Source: Photobacterium aquimaris (GTDB lineage Bacteria > Pseudomonadota > Gammaproteobacteria > Enterobacterales > Vibrionaceae). From it: DNA of 64,000 nt. Shown here in pieces: positions 1 through 9,223 of this stretch (positions are counted from its first letter, which is position 1; each line of letters opens with the position of its first letter). The translations under genes and the position numbers were made by a program. The stretch spans positions 1 through 64,000 of the forward strand of contig NZ_MSCC01000001.1 of assembly GCF_002954455.1 (NCBI RefSeq), in the 5' to 3' direction. The notes under the pieces were generated by a model that was given only the letters and a program-made list of their open reading frames with translations, had not been told where the DNA came from and ran no database searches.

Positions 1-358
1 CAGGTTTTTTTCGTTTGTATAAAAGTAACTTACTCAGGTTAATCTCTTGAATACATTTTAGTGATGCGCAAAGTTGATTCATTACAATAATTTTATGTAA
101 GACAGACTTTATCTGCAATGCCGTTATAATTAGAAGAAATAGCCTTTTCGTAACCAACTCTAAACTTGTTTAATTGGGTTAAGTTTAGAGGAATATGATA
201 CTTATAATATTACTTTTTAATAATACTATAAGTGTATCAGTCTGTATCATCAATCACGACCATAGTATGGGGGATTTTAGAGTAAGGTGGTGTGTGATTA
301 TTTATTTACTCAAGGCAGTCTATTAACGTCTCACAAATTCCTTTTGTTAGCTTTAATA
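1..358. other. AT-rich non-coding stretch with two inverted repeats
   Basis: I see no gene here. Positions 158-167 and 181-190 form a perfect 10-bp inverted repeat (CTCTAAACTT / AAGTTTAGAG) around a 13-base loop. A second, imperfect inverted repeat follows directly, roughly 196-212 against 221-239, opening with TGATAC and closing with GTATCA. Neither is followed by a clear T-run, so they are not called terminators. The region lies downstream of the minus-strand gene ending at 359. Confidence 0.5.
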
Positions 359-1198
359 TTAACCTGTAGTGACTGTAAATTGTTGGGATAATATTTCGAG
401 CAAGTAGGCTTGGAATTCTGAATTATTTTTATATTCGATTAATGATGCAATTTCTTGTCCTATTGGTGATAGACGGTAATAAGTCAGTGATGTGTTTTTA
501 TTATGGCAATTTAAGCTGTAATGCGTATTTTGTAGATGTAAGTGAAACTGCATGGTGTGATCAATCGTACTTGATTCAAACTCTGTTTTTAGTATAAGTC
601 CTAAGTCCATTAAAATAATAATACTGGAATAGGGAAGGTTGTATCGATCGTATACTATTGGATAATGTTTTATTTTTTTTCCGAGTTGAATAAATCTTGA
701 CGGTATTTTAATGCTGGTAATGATTACTTTATTATTTTTTTTACCGAGTTGGCAACATACACTGATAACGCGTTGAAATAAAAGTGTTTCTTTTTGAGTC
801 ATTGTTATTAAAACAGTCAAAGTATTTAAAGATGTGGAACCGGGTAGTATAAGTTCTTTTTTGAGAATTCTAGCCCATAAAATTTGCATTGATGGACTAT
901 ATACTTGCTTTGCCATCTTAATAAAACGTACTAACCAATCCTGATCGGGGTCAGTTGTCGCTTCGTTTTTACATTCATCGTAAGTTAATTTAAATATCTT
1001 TTCTATATTCTGTTGTTCACGTTGGTATTGTAATTGTTGACTATGAAGATACCGCTCAGCAGGTGATAAGTTGTTGTGGTTTGAGTTAATTAAGTAATCA
1101 TAACCAAAGTATTGCGCTAGAGAGTGAGCCCTACTTTTACTGTTCGTTAATGGGCGTTTTTCTAACGTGTTTTTTAGCGTTTGTTGGGTTGATGTCAT
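359..1198 (-). CDS. TIGR03899-like conserved hypothetical protein
   Basis: This encodes a 279-residue protein of unknown function. The central part (roughly residues 80-145) carries a run of D-W-x-x-R-F, an S-x-x-M-Q-x-L-W-A segment and an L-x-P-G-S-x-S motif. I associate this pattern with the DUF2806/TIGR03899 group of conserved Vibrionaceae and Shewanella proteins. There is no signal peptide or obvious membrane segment, so it is probably cytoplasmic. An upstream in-frame GTG at 1243 would add 15 residues. I prefer the ATG at 1198, though neither start has a strong Shine-Dalgarno sequence. It lies 76 bases behind ytfJ on the same strand and could be co-transcribed with it. The family assignment is from memory and the function is not known to me. 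Confidence 0.7.
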   Translation of the reverse strand: MTSTQQTLKNTLEKRPLTNSKSRAHSLAQYFGYDYLINSNHNNLSPAERYLHSQQLQYQREQQNIEKIFKLTYDECKNEATTDPDQDWLVRFIKMAKQVYSPSMQILWARILKKELILPGSTSLNTLTVLITMTQKETLLFQRVISVCCQLGKKNNKVIITSIKIPSRFIQLGKKIKHYPIVYDRYNLPYSSIIILMDLGLILKTEFESSTIDHTMQFHLHLQNTHYSLNCHNKNTSLTYYRLSPIGQEIASLIEYKNNSEFQAYLLEILSQQFTVTTG

Positions 1199-1274
1199 TG
1201 TGAAATGTCTATTTACAATAAGGCCACTATTAATAGCGGCCACAAATGATATTTCTTAAATAGTAAAACAGAGA

Positions 1275-1826
1275 TCAGATGTTTTTTTTCACTAATGCAA
1301 TGACTTGCTGTAGTTGTTGTTGATTAAGTGCCCCTTCATGAATAAATAAGATCTTAGCATTTTTATCAAGGACGATTATTGCAGAACTTTCTTTTTTCAA
1401 GTCCCAACTTTTTTGTACGTTACCATTACTATCAAGTACAATCGATGACCAAGGATATTGCTTTTTACTTTCTTCTGCTGCACTTTTTACAAAGCTACTT
1501 GTTCCCCAAATAGCATCATCTTGGTTGATGATCGTTGTTGTTTGATATTTTTGCTGTGGGAATTTTGCGGTACTAATCGCATTTACTAATTTAGCATTGA
1601 TTTCCTTTGCTGATGCTCTTCCTGCTATGGCCATTATGATATGTGTTTTTCCTACTAGCTTGGCACTACTCCAAGGTTGATAGGTAATACTATTATTGTT
1701 CAGTATAAGTTCACCTTTATTCGTTACTGTAACCGCGGGTAGTGTTGTCTTCATTTTAAGATTATTGGCGTGAACTAATGTTGGGATAATAGCAATAAAT
1801 GCTATTACTAATAATTTCTTATACAT
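1275..1826 (-). CDS. ytfJ: YtfJ family periplasmic protein
   Basis: The 183-residue product begins with a signal peptide (MYKKLLVIAFIAIIPTLVHA) and then a thioredoxin-like fold of the YtfJ family, found in enterics and vibrios. I see no CxxC pair, so a thiol redox role is not supported. Three in-frame ATGs lie close together. The last, at 1826, has AAAAGGAT placed about seven bases upstream, whereas the longest form (1844) would put that same site inside its coding region. In E. coli ytfJ also sits beside ytfK, and here the two are divergent. The molecular function of the family is not established. Confidence 0.85.
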   Translation of the reverse strand: MYKKLLVIAFIAIIPTLVHANNLKMKTTLPAVTVTNKGELILNNNSITYQPWSSAKLVGKTHIIMAIAGRASAKEINAKLVNAISTAKFPQQKYQTTTIINQDDAIWGTSSFVKSAAEESKKQYPWSSIVLDSNGNVQKSWDLKKESSAIIVLDKNAKILFIHEGALNQQQLQQVIALVKKNI

Positions 1827-1995
1827 AATCATCCTTTTATTCATGACATTATTAGTTATTTGGGGGCATTTTACATAATGATAACTGTAATAAGTGAGTA
1901 TTAATAATTGTTGCTGAGTTTATTTGGCTGATTGTTTGCATATTTTCGTTGTTAATAGAAATAAATACGTTGTATTGATGATTGTGTGAGGATAT

Positions 1996-2205
1996 ATGTT
2001 GAGAATTTTTCAAGTTTATCGTCCTGTACAAGTAGCAAAATATGTTAAAAACTTCTTTAAAGGGCGACTTTTTATCATAGGCATTGGTGGGTTTGAGTTT
2101 GAATATGGACGTCTAGTACCACCAAAGTCTACTGACATTAAGTTATTGAATGTCTTATCAGAAGTGAATAAAGAAATTCAAATACTGTCTACGACAATAC
2201 CTTAA
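1996..2205 (+). CDS. ytfK: YtfK / DUF1107 small protein
   Basis: This 69-residue protein matches the YtfK pattern well from the start: RIFQVYRPVQVAKYVK, then FFKGRLFI, a G-x-F-E-F-x-x-G core and a SEVN near the C-terminus. In E. coli YtfK is reported to bind SpoT and tilt it towards (p)ppGpp synthesis under phosphate or fatty-acid starvation; applying that here is inference. GAGGATAT just before the ATG at 1996 provides the ribosome site. It is divergent from ytfJ and lies upstream of tamAB, so this block resembles the E. coli ytfJ-ytfK-tamAB neighbourhood, but without msrA and cysQ between. Confidence 0.88.
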   Translation: MLRIFQVYRPVQVAKYVKNFFKGRLFIIGIGGFEFEYGRLVPPKSTDIKLLNVLSEVNKEIQILSTTIP

Positions 2206-2589
2206 AAAGTTAAATTAGGCATGATATTCAATAAAGATAGTCATGAGTACGAAATCAGTAAATTTTAGAATACTAACAAGAACACTCTTTTCATTTTGCG
2301 ACGCTTGTTGATAATATTTGATGCGTTATTAGTTCTTTTTATGTCAAAAATGTGCAGAACTGTTCTAGAGTTATTTGGTTGCTAAGTAATTATTTGGGGT
2401 TATTGCCTTAAAAGTTGCTTGTCTCTCTAAATATTTAATGTGACTAATTGAATTTGTTGTTAATGATAGATATTTGAATTGAGTAGTTTATTATCAATAA
2501 TATTGATAACTATTGTTGGTATAGGTGTACAGTTTTTACCAAAATAGATCGTGTGAATTAATCTAATTTTCTCAAGAAGCATAATCCGA
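2206..2589. other. ytfK-tamA intergenic region with a 19-bp palindrome
   Basis: No gene is supported in these 384 bases; the best small ORF is 14 codons long without a ribosome site. At 2491-2509 TTATCAATAATATTGATAA is a perfect odd palindrome (nine-base arms around a central A), about 80 bases before tamA. It may be an operator or simply an AT-rich symmetry. I found no homologue of msrA, the gene that accompanies tamA in enterics. Confidence 0.5.
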
Positions 2590-4314
2590 ATGAATAAAGT
2601 TTATCAGTGGCTGGGTATTGCATCTTTTGCCTTAGTATTATCAAGTCCGACAATGGCGGCATCTCTTAAAGTTAAGGGATTAAAAAGCAGCCTTGAAGAT
2701 AATGTTGATGCGTATCTATCTGCGATTTCTCCAAGTGATTACAGTGATACGTTACGTTTTCAAGAGCAAGTAAAAACTGAAATAGGTCAGGCTTTACAGG
2801 CCCTTGGCTATTATCAGCCGACATATGATTATCATGTAAAGGGTAGTGGTAAAAAAATAGCAATTACCGTGACGGTTGATGCTGGCCAGCGCACGCACAT
2901 TAGCCAAAGTAATATTGTTATTACAGGTGATGCAAAAGATGATCCTGCTTTTATCTCGTTATTAAAAAATAGCGGTTTAGGTACAGGAAAAGCGCTTAAT
3001 CAAGGTAAATATGAAACGTTTAAGTCTTCATTACAAAGTTTAGCGGTACGTCGTGGATACTTTGATGCAGAGCTAAAGAAGAGCGAGTTAGGTGTTATTC
3101 CTAGTCGTAATGAAGCGATCATCACGATCGATTTTGATTCTGGACGTCGTTATACTTTTGGTGAGACACATTTTACTGGCAGCCAAATCAAGGATGAACG
3201 TCTGCGTTCGATGATCCCTTATACCGAAAATGAACCTTATTTAGCGTCTAAATTAGGTTTGTATAATGAGCGTTTATCTAATATTGGTTGGTTCTCTTCT
3301 ATTTATGTTGGTGGTGATGTCGCTAAACGTAAGGATGATAAAATTCCTATTGAAGTTGCCCTAACGCCCCAAGTTAAAAATCAAATTGAAACAGGTATTG
3401 GTTTTTCAACTGATACTGGCCCACGTTTGAAGTTTAACTGGAAAAAACCATGGATCACCAGTAATGGTCACAGCTTTTACCTCAAATCAGAGATATCGAA
3501 AGAACAGCCTAAAGTTGAAGCTGTTTATCGAATCCCATTAGATGATGTACTTAATAACTATTACCAAATTGTCGGTGGTATTCGTTACGTTGATAGTCAC
3601 GATACTATCAGTACTCAATTGGGCTTAGGTGTCGAACGTCACTGGAAGTTGGCGTCAAATTGGGATCGTACGGTATCGTTACATTGGTTGAATGAAAAAT
3701 ACAAGCAAGGTGGCGATGAAAAAGGTACCTTCAATGTATTTTTACCAGGGTTATCTTATAGCAAAAGTGAATTCTCTGGAGGGGTTTTCCCATCTTCTGG
3801 TAGTAAATACAATTTCTCAGTTGAATTTGCGAATAAAGCATTAGGTTCAGATACTGACTTTGTCCGTTTACAGGCAAAATCAGCTTGGATTCGAAGTTTG
3901 GGTGAAAATCAACGTGGTATCTTCCGTGTGGCCGGTGGTGCTGTATTAGCTGATAGCATTCGAGATATTCCGCCATCGTTACGTTACTTTATTGGTGGTG
4001 ATAATAGTATTCGTGGTTATGGCTATGAGTCTATTTCTCCGCGTAATGATCTTGGTCGAATGATCGGTGGCCAATATATGGCGACGACAAGTATAGAGTA
4101 CCAATACCGTTTGTATGGTAATTGGTGGGGTGCATTATTTTATGACTATGGTTCGACCTGGAATAACAATAAACCAGATTGGATGCGAGGTACGGGCTTT
4201 GGTGTGCGCTGGGCATCTCCAGTTGGTCCTGTACGTATTGACTTTGCTTGGGGACTTGATAAACCCGACAAGGACAAATTTCAACTTCACTTTAGTTTAG
4301 GGCCTGAATTATGA
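2590..4314 (+). CDS. tamA: TamA, outer membrane translocation module subunit
   Basis: TamA is an Omp85-family outer membrane protein. With TamB it helps insert a subset of outer membrane proteins and is implicated in lipid traffic. The 574-residue product starts with a signal peptide ending near MAAS (about residue 24). POTRA domains cover about residues 25-255, and a 16-strand barrel fills the rest. The conserved R-G-Y in GDNSIRGYGYE (about residues 470-480) and the closing barrel strand ending in a hydrophobic pattern plus PEL are visible. Length fits the family (E. coli about 577). It overlaps tamB by four bases (ATGA), so the two are translationally coupled. Confidence 0.95.
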   Translation: MNKVYQWLGIASFALVLSSPTMAASLKVKGLKSSLEDNVDAYLSAISPSDYSDTLRFQEQVKTEIGQALQALGYYQPTYDYHVKGSGKKIAITVTVDAGQRTHISQSNIVITGDAKDDPAFISLLKNSGLGTGKALNQGKYETFKSSLQSLAVRRGYFDAELKKSELGVIPSRNEAIITIDFDSGRRYTFGETHFTGSQIKDERLRSMIPYTENEPYLASKLGLYNERLSNIGWFSSIYVGGDVAKRKDDKIPIEVALTPQVKNQIETGIGFSTDTGPRLKFNWKKPWITSNGHSFYLKSEISKEQPKVEAVYRIPLDDVLNNYYQIVGGIRYVDSHDTISTQLGLGVERHWKLASNWDRTVSLHWLNEKYKQGGDEKGTFNVFLPGLSYSKSEFSGGVFPSSGSKYNFSVEFANKALGSDTDFVRLQAKSAWIRSLGENQRGIFRVAGGAVLADSIRDIPPSLRYFIGGDNSIRGYGYESISPRNDLGRMIGGQYMATTSIEYQYRLYGNWWGALFYDYGSTWNNNKPDWMRGTGFGVRWASPVGPVRIDFAWGLDKPDKDKFQLHFSLGPEL

Positions 4315-7300
4315 TCTGGGTGAAGCGTATTGCTTTGGCTATTTTAGCCCTGTTATTATTTTTAGTTATTGCTGTTGCTGTTATTTTATACACTCCTGCG
4401 GGATTAAAAGTTGCTAGTTGGGGGGCGCAAAAAGCCTTACCTGCGTTATCAATTGGTACCACAAAAGGATCACTATTAAGTGGTTTTCAAGTTGATGACG
4501 TGCGTTATCAAGATAGCAATATGAATTTAGCGGTTAAACAATTACATTTAACATTGGATGAGCGTTGCTTATTAACACCTGAAATTTGTATTTCAGATTT
4601 AGGTGTAAAGGGCGTTAAGTTCTCGATGCCTAAATTACCGCCAGCAACTGAGCCTGAGCAACCGTCTGAACCGGTAACAGAAATCAGTCTTCCAGTGCCA
4701 ATCAAAATTGATAAAGTTACTTTAGATAATATTGATCTTGATATTCTAGCTAATAAAGTTAGCTGGCAACATTTTGCTACTGCTGCAACCGTGGTTGGTA
4801 GTCATGTCACGTTAAAACCAACTGATTGGCAGAATATTAAGTTAGCACTTGCTCCGGCTGAAAAGTCTGATAAAGCAAAAGCTAAGCCAGCAGCAAAGGT
4901 CAAAGCTAAGTCTGACACTACAGCGATTACATTGCCTGATGTTGTATTACCAATGTCGTTTGATATTGAACGTTTTACGATTAAAAACTTTGAGTTGGCA
5001 GGTAAGACCCCACAAAAAATATCATTACTTGAGCTGATAGCATCAGGGAAAGGCAGTGAAATTAATGTTGAAAAGTTACAGGTTAATGCGCCACAGGCTG
5101 ATTTAAATGCCAAGGCACAAGTGACATTAGCTGGCGATTATCCATTAACATTAAATGCGAATGCTAAGATCGCAATGCAGCCAGTTAATGGACATCAGTT
5201 AACGTTAAAAGCCAGTGGTTCATTACAAAAGTTACTTGTTGATGCTCAGCTAAAAGGTAAGTTGGATGCGGTTATTAAAGGTCAGTTATCGCCACTTAAA
5301 GCCGATTTCCCCTTTGATGTCGCAGTGTCGAGTAAACACTTGCAGTGGCCAATTGATAAGTCAGCAGAATTTACGGTTGATAATACAATAATTGATGCTA
5401 AAGGTAGCTTGAAGGGCTTTACGTTTAAGGCTAAAAGTAGCATTGATGGCACTCCAATGCCTGCAGTTAAATTAGCGTTAAATGGTAAAGGTGACTTAAA
5501 TAAGGTTGATCTTTCTTCTTTGAAGGTTAATACCTTAGGTGGTGTGATTACCGGTAATGCACAAGCAGATTGGAAGAAATTAGTCACTTGGAATGGACAA
5601 CTCGCCTTTGCAAATATTCAACCGGGCTTACAGTGGCCAGCCGCTAAAGGTAACGTCAGTGGTAAATTAGTAACCTCTGGTGGGTTAACTAAGCAAGGCG
5701 GTTGGTTTGTTAAACTGCCACAGTTAGACATTGATGGCACTATTATGAAGCAGGCATTAACGCTTGTGGGTAAGTTAGATGCCTCTGATGTTAATGGTAA
5801 AGGTGATTTACTGCGAGTAAACACACCTGGATTGACATTAAAGCATGGTCCTAATGGGATGGTGGTCAAAGGTCAATTAGATAAAGCTTGGAACATGATA
5901 GCTAAGATTGACGCGCCGAATTTATCTAAATCATTAAAAGGGTTACATGGTGCGATTAATGGTGATGTTAAGTTGTCTGGCAGTATGGCAGCCCCTGATA
6001 TTAAGCTTGATTTACAAGGTAATGATTTAGGTTGGCAGCAATTAGCACAGTTAGCATCATTTAACCTTAAAGGTAATGTAATTCCTTTACCCGATATGAA
6101 AGCGGATATCAGTCTAACGGCAGCAAAAGGTAAATATGGTACAACAACATTAGATGATCTTAAGGTGCTATTTAAAGGCACAGAGCAAAAACATAGTTTG
6201 AGTGTTAATGCTAAAGGTGATCCTGTTGGTACTAATTTATTGATTGATGGTAGTTTTAATAAGAAAACAGGTTGGAAAGGTACGCTAGCCAAAGGTGATA
6301 TTAGTACACCTGTTGGTGATTGGGTACTGAACCATACGACGCCGATTCGTTATGATCTTAAAACGGCGATGGCAACCGTGGGTGCTCATTGTTGGCAACA
6401 AGGACAAGCAGCCATTTGTTTAACCCAAGATCTTACTGCTGGTGCTGCAGGACAAGCGAAGTTAGCGGTACGTAAGTTTAACTTTGATCTGTTAAAACCG
6501 TTCTTACCACCAGAGTTAAAGGTTAATGGTGAGTTAGGAGCAAATGTTGATGCCAAATGGTCACCTAAAGCAGCGCCATATCTAAAGGCGAATATTATTA
6601 TGCCTGCCGGTGGAATGAGCCAGCAAGTAAGTAGTGACGAGCAACCATTAGTATTAGGGTGGAATAAAGTAACCGTCAATGCTGAGATGCAAGATAATAC
6701 TTTAAATACTAATTGGTTAGTTGCTATTAAGAATAATGGTGATTTAAGTGGTCAGGCAAAGATCACTAACCTTCAAGGTGATAAACAGATCAATGCTAAT
6801 GTTAAACTTGATCGTTTTACCTTAGGTTTCCTTGAGCCTATGATTAAAGATTATCATAAGTTTGGTGGTCAAGTTGATACTAATTTGACAGTGACAGGGC
6901 CTATTTTACATCCTAAAGTTAATGGCTTATTACAAGTGACTAAGCTTGAAGCTACAGGACGTAAAGTACCGTTAGATGTTAAAAATGCAGATATCAAATT
7001 AGCATTTAATGGCTATAACGCTAACTTGATCGGTAATATTTATACACCAGATGGTCAATTATTACTGCGTGGTAGTGGTGATTGGCAGGATATGGCTGCT
7101 TGGAAAACGAAGCTTAATATCAATGGTAAAGAGTTGAAAGTAAGTATGCCGCCAATGGTAGCATTAAAGGTTTCTCCTGATTTAACCATTGAGGCTACGC
7201 CAACGTCAGCAGAGATCACCGGTAAAATTGGAATTCCGTGGGGAAGAATTACGGTTAATCAATTACCTAAATCAGCGGTAAAAGTATCGAAAGATCAAGT

Positions 7301-8072
7301 GATCTTAAAAGATAACTTACAACCAGTGATAGAAAAGTCGACGGTTCCATTTGATATCAAAACCAATATATTTGTTCATATTGGTGATGACGTTAAATTG
7401 GCTGCGTTTGGCTTAAAAGCAGGCTTGTTAGGTGATCTTAATATTCGCCAAGCAGGTAAAGGGCCGATGATTTATGGTGAAGTAAATATCGCTAAAGGAT
7501 CGTATTACCGCGCGTTAGGACAAGAATTGTTGATCCGTAAAGGACAAATACTCTTTAATGGTCCAGCAGAGCAACCTTATCTCTCTATTGAAGCGATTCG
7601 AGATCCTAATAACATCGAAGATGATGTTATTGCAGGGGTACGTGTTACAGGCCCTGCTGATAAACCAGAAGTGAATATTTTCTCGGATCCTGCAATGCCA
7701 CAGCAAAATGCATTGTCATATATTTTAACGGGTAGGAATCTTGATGCTGAGAGTTCTGGTGATAGCAGTAGTGCAATGACAACCGCTTTAATAGGCATGG
7801 GTTTAGCACAAAGTGGTCAACTTGTTGGTGATGTTGGTGAAGCTGTTGGTGTTAAAGATCTAAGCTTATCAACCTCAGGTGCTGGTGATGATTCACAAGT
7901 GACTATCAGTGGCTATATTGCTCCAGGGTTACAAGTGAAATATGGCGTAGGTATTTTTAACCAAGTTGATGAATTTACGTTACGGTATAAATTAATGCGC
8001 AATTTGTATGTTGAAGCAGTTTCTGGTCTTGATCAGGCTGTTGACTTACTTTACCAATTTGAATTTAATTAA
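4311..8072 (+). CDS. tamB: TamB, inner-membrane-anchored bridge of the TAM complex
   Basis: TamB is a very long AsmA-like/TamB-domain protein that spans the periplasm and contacts TamA. The 1253-residue product has one N-terminal membrane anchor (about residues 7-28, ALAILALLLFLVIAVAVILY). A repetitive beta-rich body follows, with many alternating hydrophobic D/N-G-rich strands, and a C-terminal TamB domain (roughly the last 350 residues) ends in DLLYQFEFN. Length is close to E. coli TamB (about 1259). A low-complexity Ala/Lys linker (about residues 180-205) is present. It is followed immediately by a terminator at 8106, so tamAB looks like a complete two-gene operon. Confidence 0.95.
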   Translation: MIWVKRIALAILALLLFLVIAVAVILYTPAGLKVASWGAQKALPALSIGTTKGSLLSGFQVDDVRYQDSNMNLAVKQLHLTLDERCLLTPEICISDLGVKGVKFSMPKLPPATEPEQPSEPVTEISLPVPIKIDKVTLDNIDLDILANKVSWQHFATAATVVGSHVTLKPTDWQNIKLALAPAEKSDKAKAKPAAKVKAKSDTTAITLPDVVLPMSFDIERFTIKNFELAGKTPQKISLLELIASGKGSEINVEKLQVNAPQADLNAKAQVTLAGDYPLTLNANAKIAMQPVNGHQLTLKASGSLQKLLVDAQLKGKLDAVIKGQLSPLKADFPFDVAVSSKHLQWPIDKSAEFTVDNTIIDAKGSLKGFTFKAKSSIDGTPMPAVKLALNGKGDLNKVDLSSLKVNTLGGVITGNAQADWKKLVTWNGQLAFANIQPGLQWPAAKGNVSGKLVTSGGLTKQGGWFVKLPQLDIDGTIMKQALTLVGKLDASDVNGKGDLLRVNTPGLTLKHGPNGMVVKGQLDKAWNMIAKIDAPNLSKSLKGLHGAINGDVKLSGSMAAPDIKLDLQGNDLGWQQLAQLASFNLKGNVIPLPDMKADISLTAAKGKYGTTTLDDLKVLFKGTEQKHSLSVNAKGDPVGTNLLIDGSFNKKTGWKGTLAKGDISTPVGDWVLNHTTPIRYDLKTAMATVGAHCWQQGQAAICLTQDLTAGAAGQAKLAVRKFNFDLLKPFLPPELKVNGELGANVDAKWSPKAAPYLKANIIMPAGGMSQQVSSDEQPLVLGWNKVTVNAEMQDNTLNTNWLVAIKNNGDLSGQAKITNLQGDKQINANVKLDRFTLGFLEPMIKDYHKFGGQVDTNLTVTGPILHPKVNGLLQVTKLEATGRKVPLDVKNADIKLAFNGYNANLIGNIYTPDGQLLLRGSGDWQDMAAWKTKLNINGKELKVSMPPMVALKVSPDLTIEATPTSAEITGKIGIPWGRITVNQLPKSAVKVSKDQVILKDNLQPVIEKSTVPFDIKTNIFVHIGDDVKLAAFGLKAGLLGDLNIRQAGKGPMIYGEVNIAKGSYYRALGQELLIRKGQILFNGPAEQPYLSIEAIRDPNNIEDDVIAGVRVTGPADKPEVNIFSDPAMPQQNALSYILTGRNLDAESSGDSSSAMTTALIGMGLAQSGQLVGDVGEAVGVKDLSLSTSGAGDDSQVTISGYIAPGLQVKYGVGIFNQVDEFTLRYKLMRNLYVEAVSGLDQAVDLLYQFEFN

Positions 8073-8105
8073 TCACAAGATTGATATTTGACTTCTAACA
8101 ATAGC

Positions 8106-8137
8106 AAGCCCGATTAGTAATAATCGGGCTTTTTTTA
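8106..8137 (+). terminator. Rho-independent terminator of tamAB
   Basis: AAGCCCGATTA pairs with TAATCGGGCTT around a four-base loop, followed by a T-run to 8137. It lies 34 bases after the tamB stop. Confidence 0.85.
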
Positions 8138-8142
8138 TTACT

Positions 8143-8523
8143 TTATAGGGTCGGTAGCGGCTGTGCTGATTTAAGTTTTTTATAGTTAAGACCATTGTAG
8201 ATTGCGGTGTAGCCAAGTTTTTCTAGTGCTGTTGCGGCTATTTCTGCGCGTCGGCCTGATTTACAGTACAGTAATATAGGCTGAGCTTTATCAGGATAAT
8301 GCGTCACTATAGTCGCAATCTGTTGATAAGGTATATTGATGGCTGAATCTAAATGTCCATCATTAAATTCAGCCGCTGTTCTAACATCAATAATGACATT
8401 GGGCTGTTGTTGCTGTAATTGCCAAAACTGTTGTACAGAAACATTTTTGGCATAGCTGGTTGAAGTCATTACTGACAAGCTTAATGTGGCAATGAATAGC
8501 CCATATTTGAGTACTGGTTTCAT
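8143..8523 (-). CDS. Exported rhodanese-like domain protein
   Basis: This 126-residue single rhodanese domain follows a signal peptide (about residues 1-25, ending TSYAKN), so it is likely periplasmic, like E. coli PspE. The active-site loop reads CKSGRR, with the catalytic cysteine about residue 92, and the family's DVRTAAEF and GHLDSAINIP motifs are intact. A strong AAGGAG precedes the ATG. It starts 12 bases behind ppa on the same strand, so it is probably co-transcribed with inorganic pyrophosphatase. The substrate is unknown; thiosulfate or persulfide transfer is the family activity. Confidence 0.88.
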   Translation of the reverse strand: MKPVLKYGLFIATLSLSVMTSTSYAKNVSVQQFWQLQQQQPNVIIDVRTAAEFNDGHLDSAINIPYQQIATIVTHYPDKAQPILLYCKSGRRAEIAATALEKLGYTAIYNGLNYKKLKSAQPLPTL

Positions 8524-8535
8524 TACGTCTCCTTG

Positions 8536-9063
8536 CTACTTTTGGGCGCGGTTAAATGAAGATATGATCTCTTCTTTGGCGGCTTCAACTCCCTGCCAAC
8601 CATCGATTTTTACCCATTTATTGGCTTCTAGCTCTTTATAGTGCTGGAAGAAATGCACAATTTGAGCTTTTAATAGTGCCGGAAGATCTTCAATATCATT
8701 AATATGATTATATTCACTGCTGAGTTTTGAATGGGGAACCGCAATAATTTTAGCATCTTCACCTGATTCATCTGTCATTTTTAGCACGCCTATAGGACGA
8801 CAACGAATCACTGAGCCGGCCAGTAGAGGGTACGGAGTTGGCACTAATACATCAACTGGATCGCCATCAAGTGATAGCGTGTGATTGATATAACCATAAT
8901 TACATGGATAGAACATCGGTGTAGAGGTGAAACGGTCAACAAAAATCGCGCCACTGGCTTTATCTACTTCGTACTTAATTGGATCTGCGTTAGCTGGAAT
9001 TTCAATAATAACGTTAATATCGTTGGGAATATCCTGACCAGCAGTCACTTTGTTTAAGCTCAT
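8536..9063 (-). CDS. ppa: Inorganic pyrophosphatase
   Basis: This soluble family I pyrophosphatase hydrolyses PPi to two phosphates and pulls biosynthetic reactions forward. The metal-binding motif [15 protein letters not shown] (about residues 65-80) and the YPCNYGYI segment are intact. The start at 9063 gives 175 residues, against about 176 in E. coli, and has AAAGGAG nine bases upstream. An 11-residue upstream extension would swallow that site. The exported rhodanese gene follows 12 bases downstream. Confidence 0.96.
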   Translation of the reverse strand: MSLNKVTAGQDIPNDINVIIEIPANADPIKYEVDKASGAIFVDRFTSTPMFYPCNYGYINHTLSLDGDPVDVLVPTPYPLLAGSVIRCRPIGVLKMTDESGEDAKIIAVPHSKLSSEYNHINDIEDLPALLKAQIVHFFQHYKELEANKWVKIDGWQGVEAAKEEIISSFNRAQK

Positions 9064-9190
9064 GACAGACTCCTTTGTGTTAATAAAATGTTGCACACAT
9101 TGAGGTTATCATGATTAGGGCGAAAAACAACCGTCGAAACCTAAGGCCTTTTTGACGGTATTTAAAAGCAATAAAGCGAGGATTAATCAT

Positions 9191-9216
9191 TATTCAAGGT
9201 GGTACCACCTTGAATA
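9191..9216. repeat. 26-bp perfect palindrome between fbp and ppa
   Basis: Arms TATTCAAGGTGGT and ACCACCTTGAATA meet at 9203/9204 with no mismatch and no spacer. It lies eight bases beyond the fbp stop and about 130 bases before ppa. No T-run follows on either strand, so a simple intrinsic terminator is not supported, though it could form a stable cruciform or an RNA hairpin after fbp. Confidence 0.75.
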
Positions 9217-9223
9217 GTTATTG

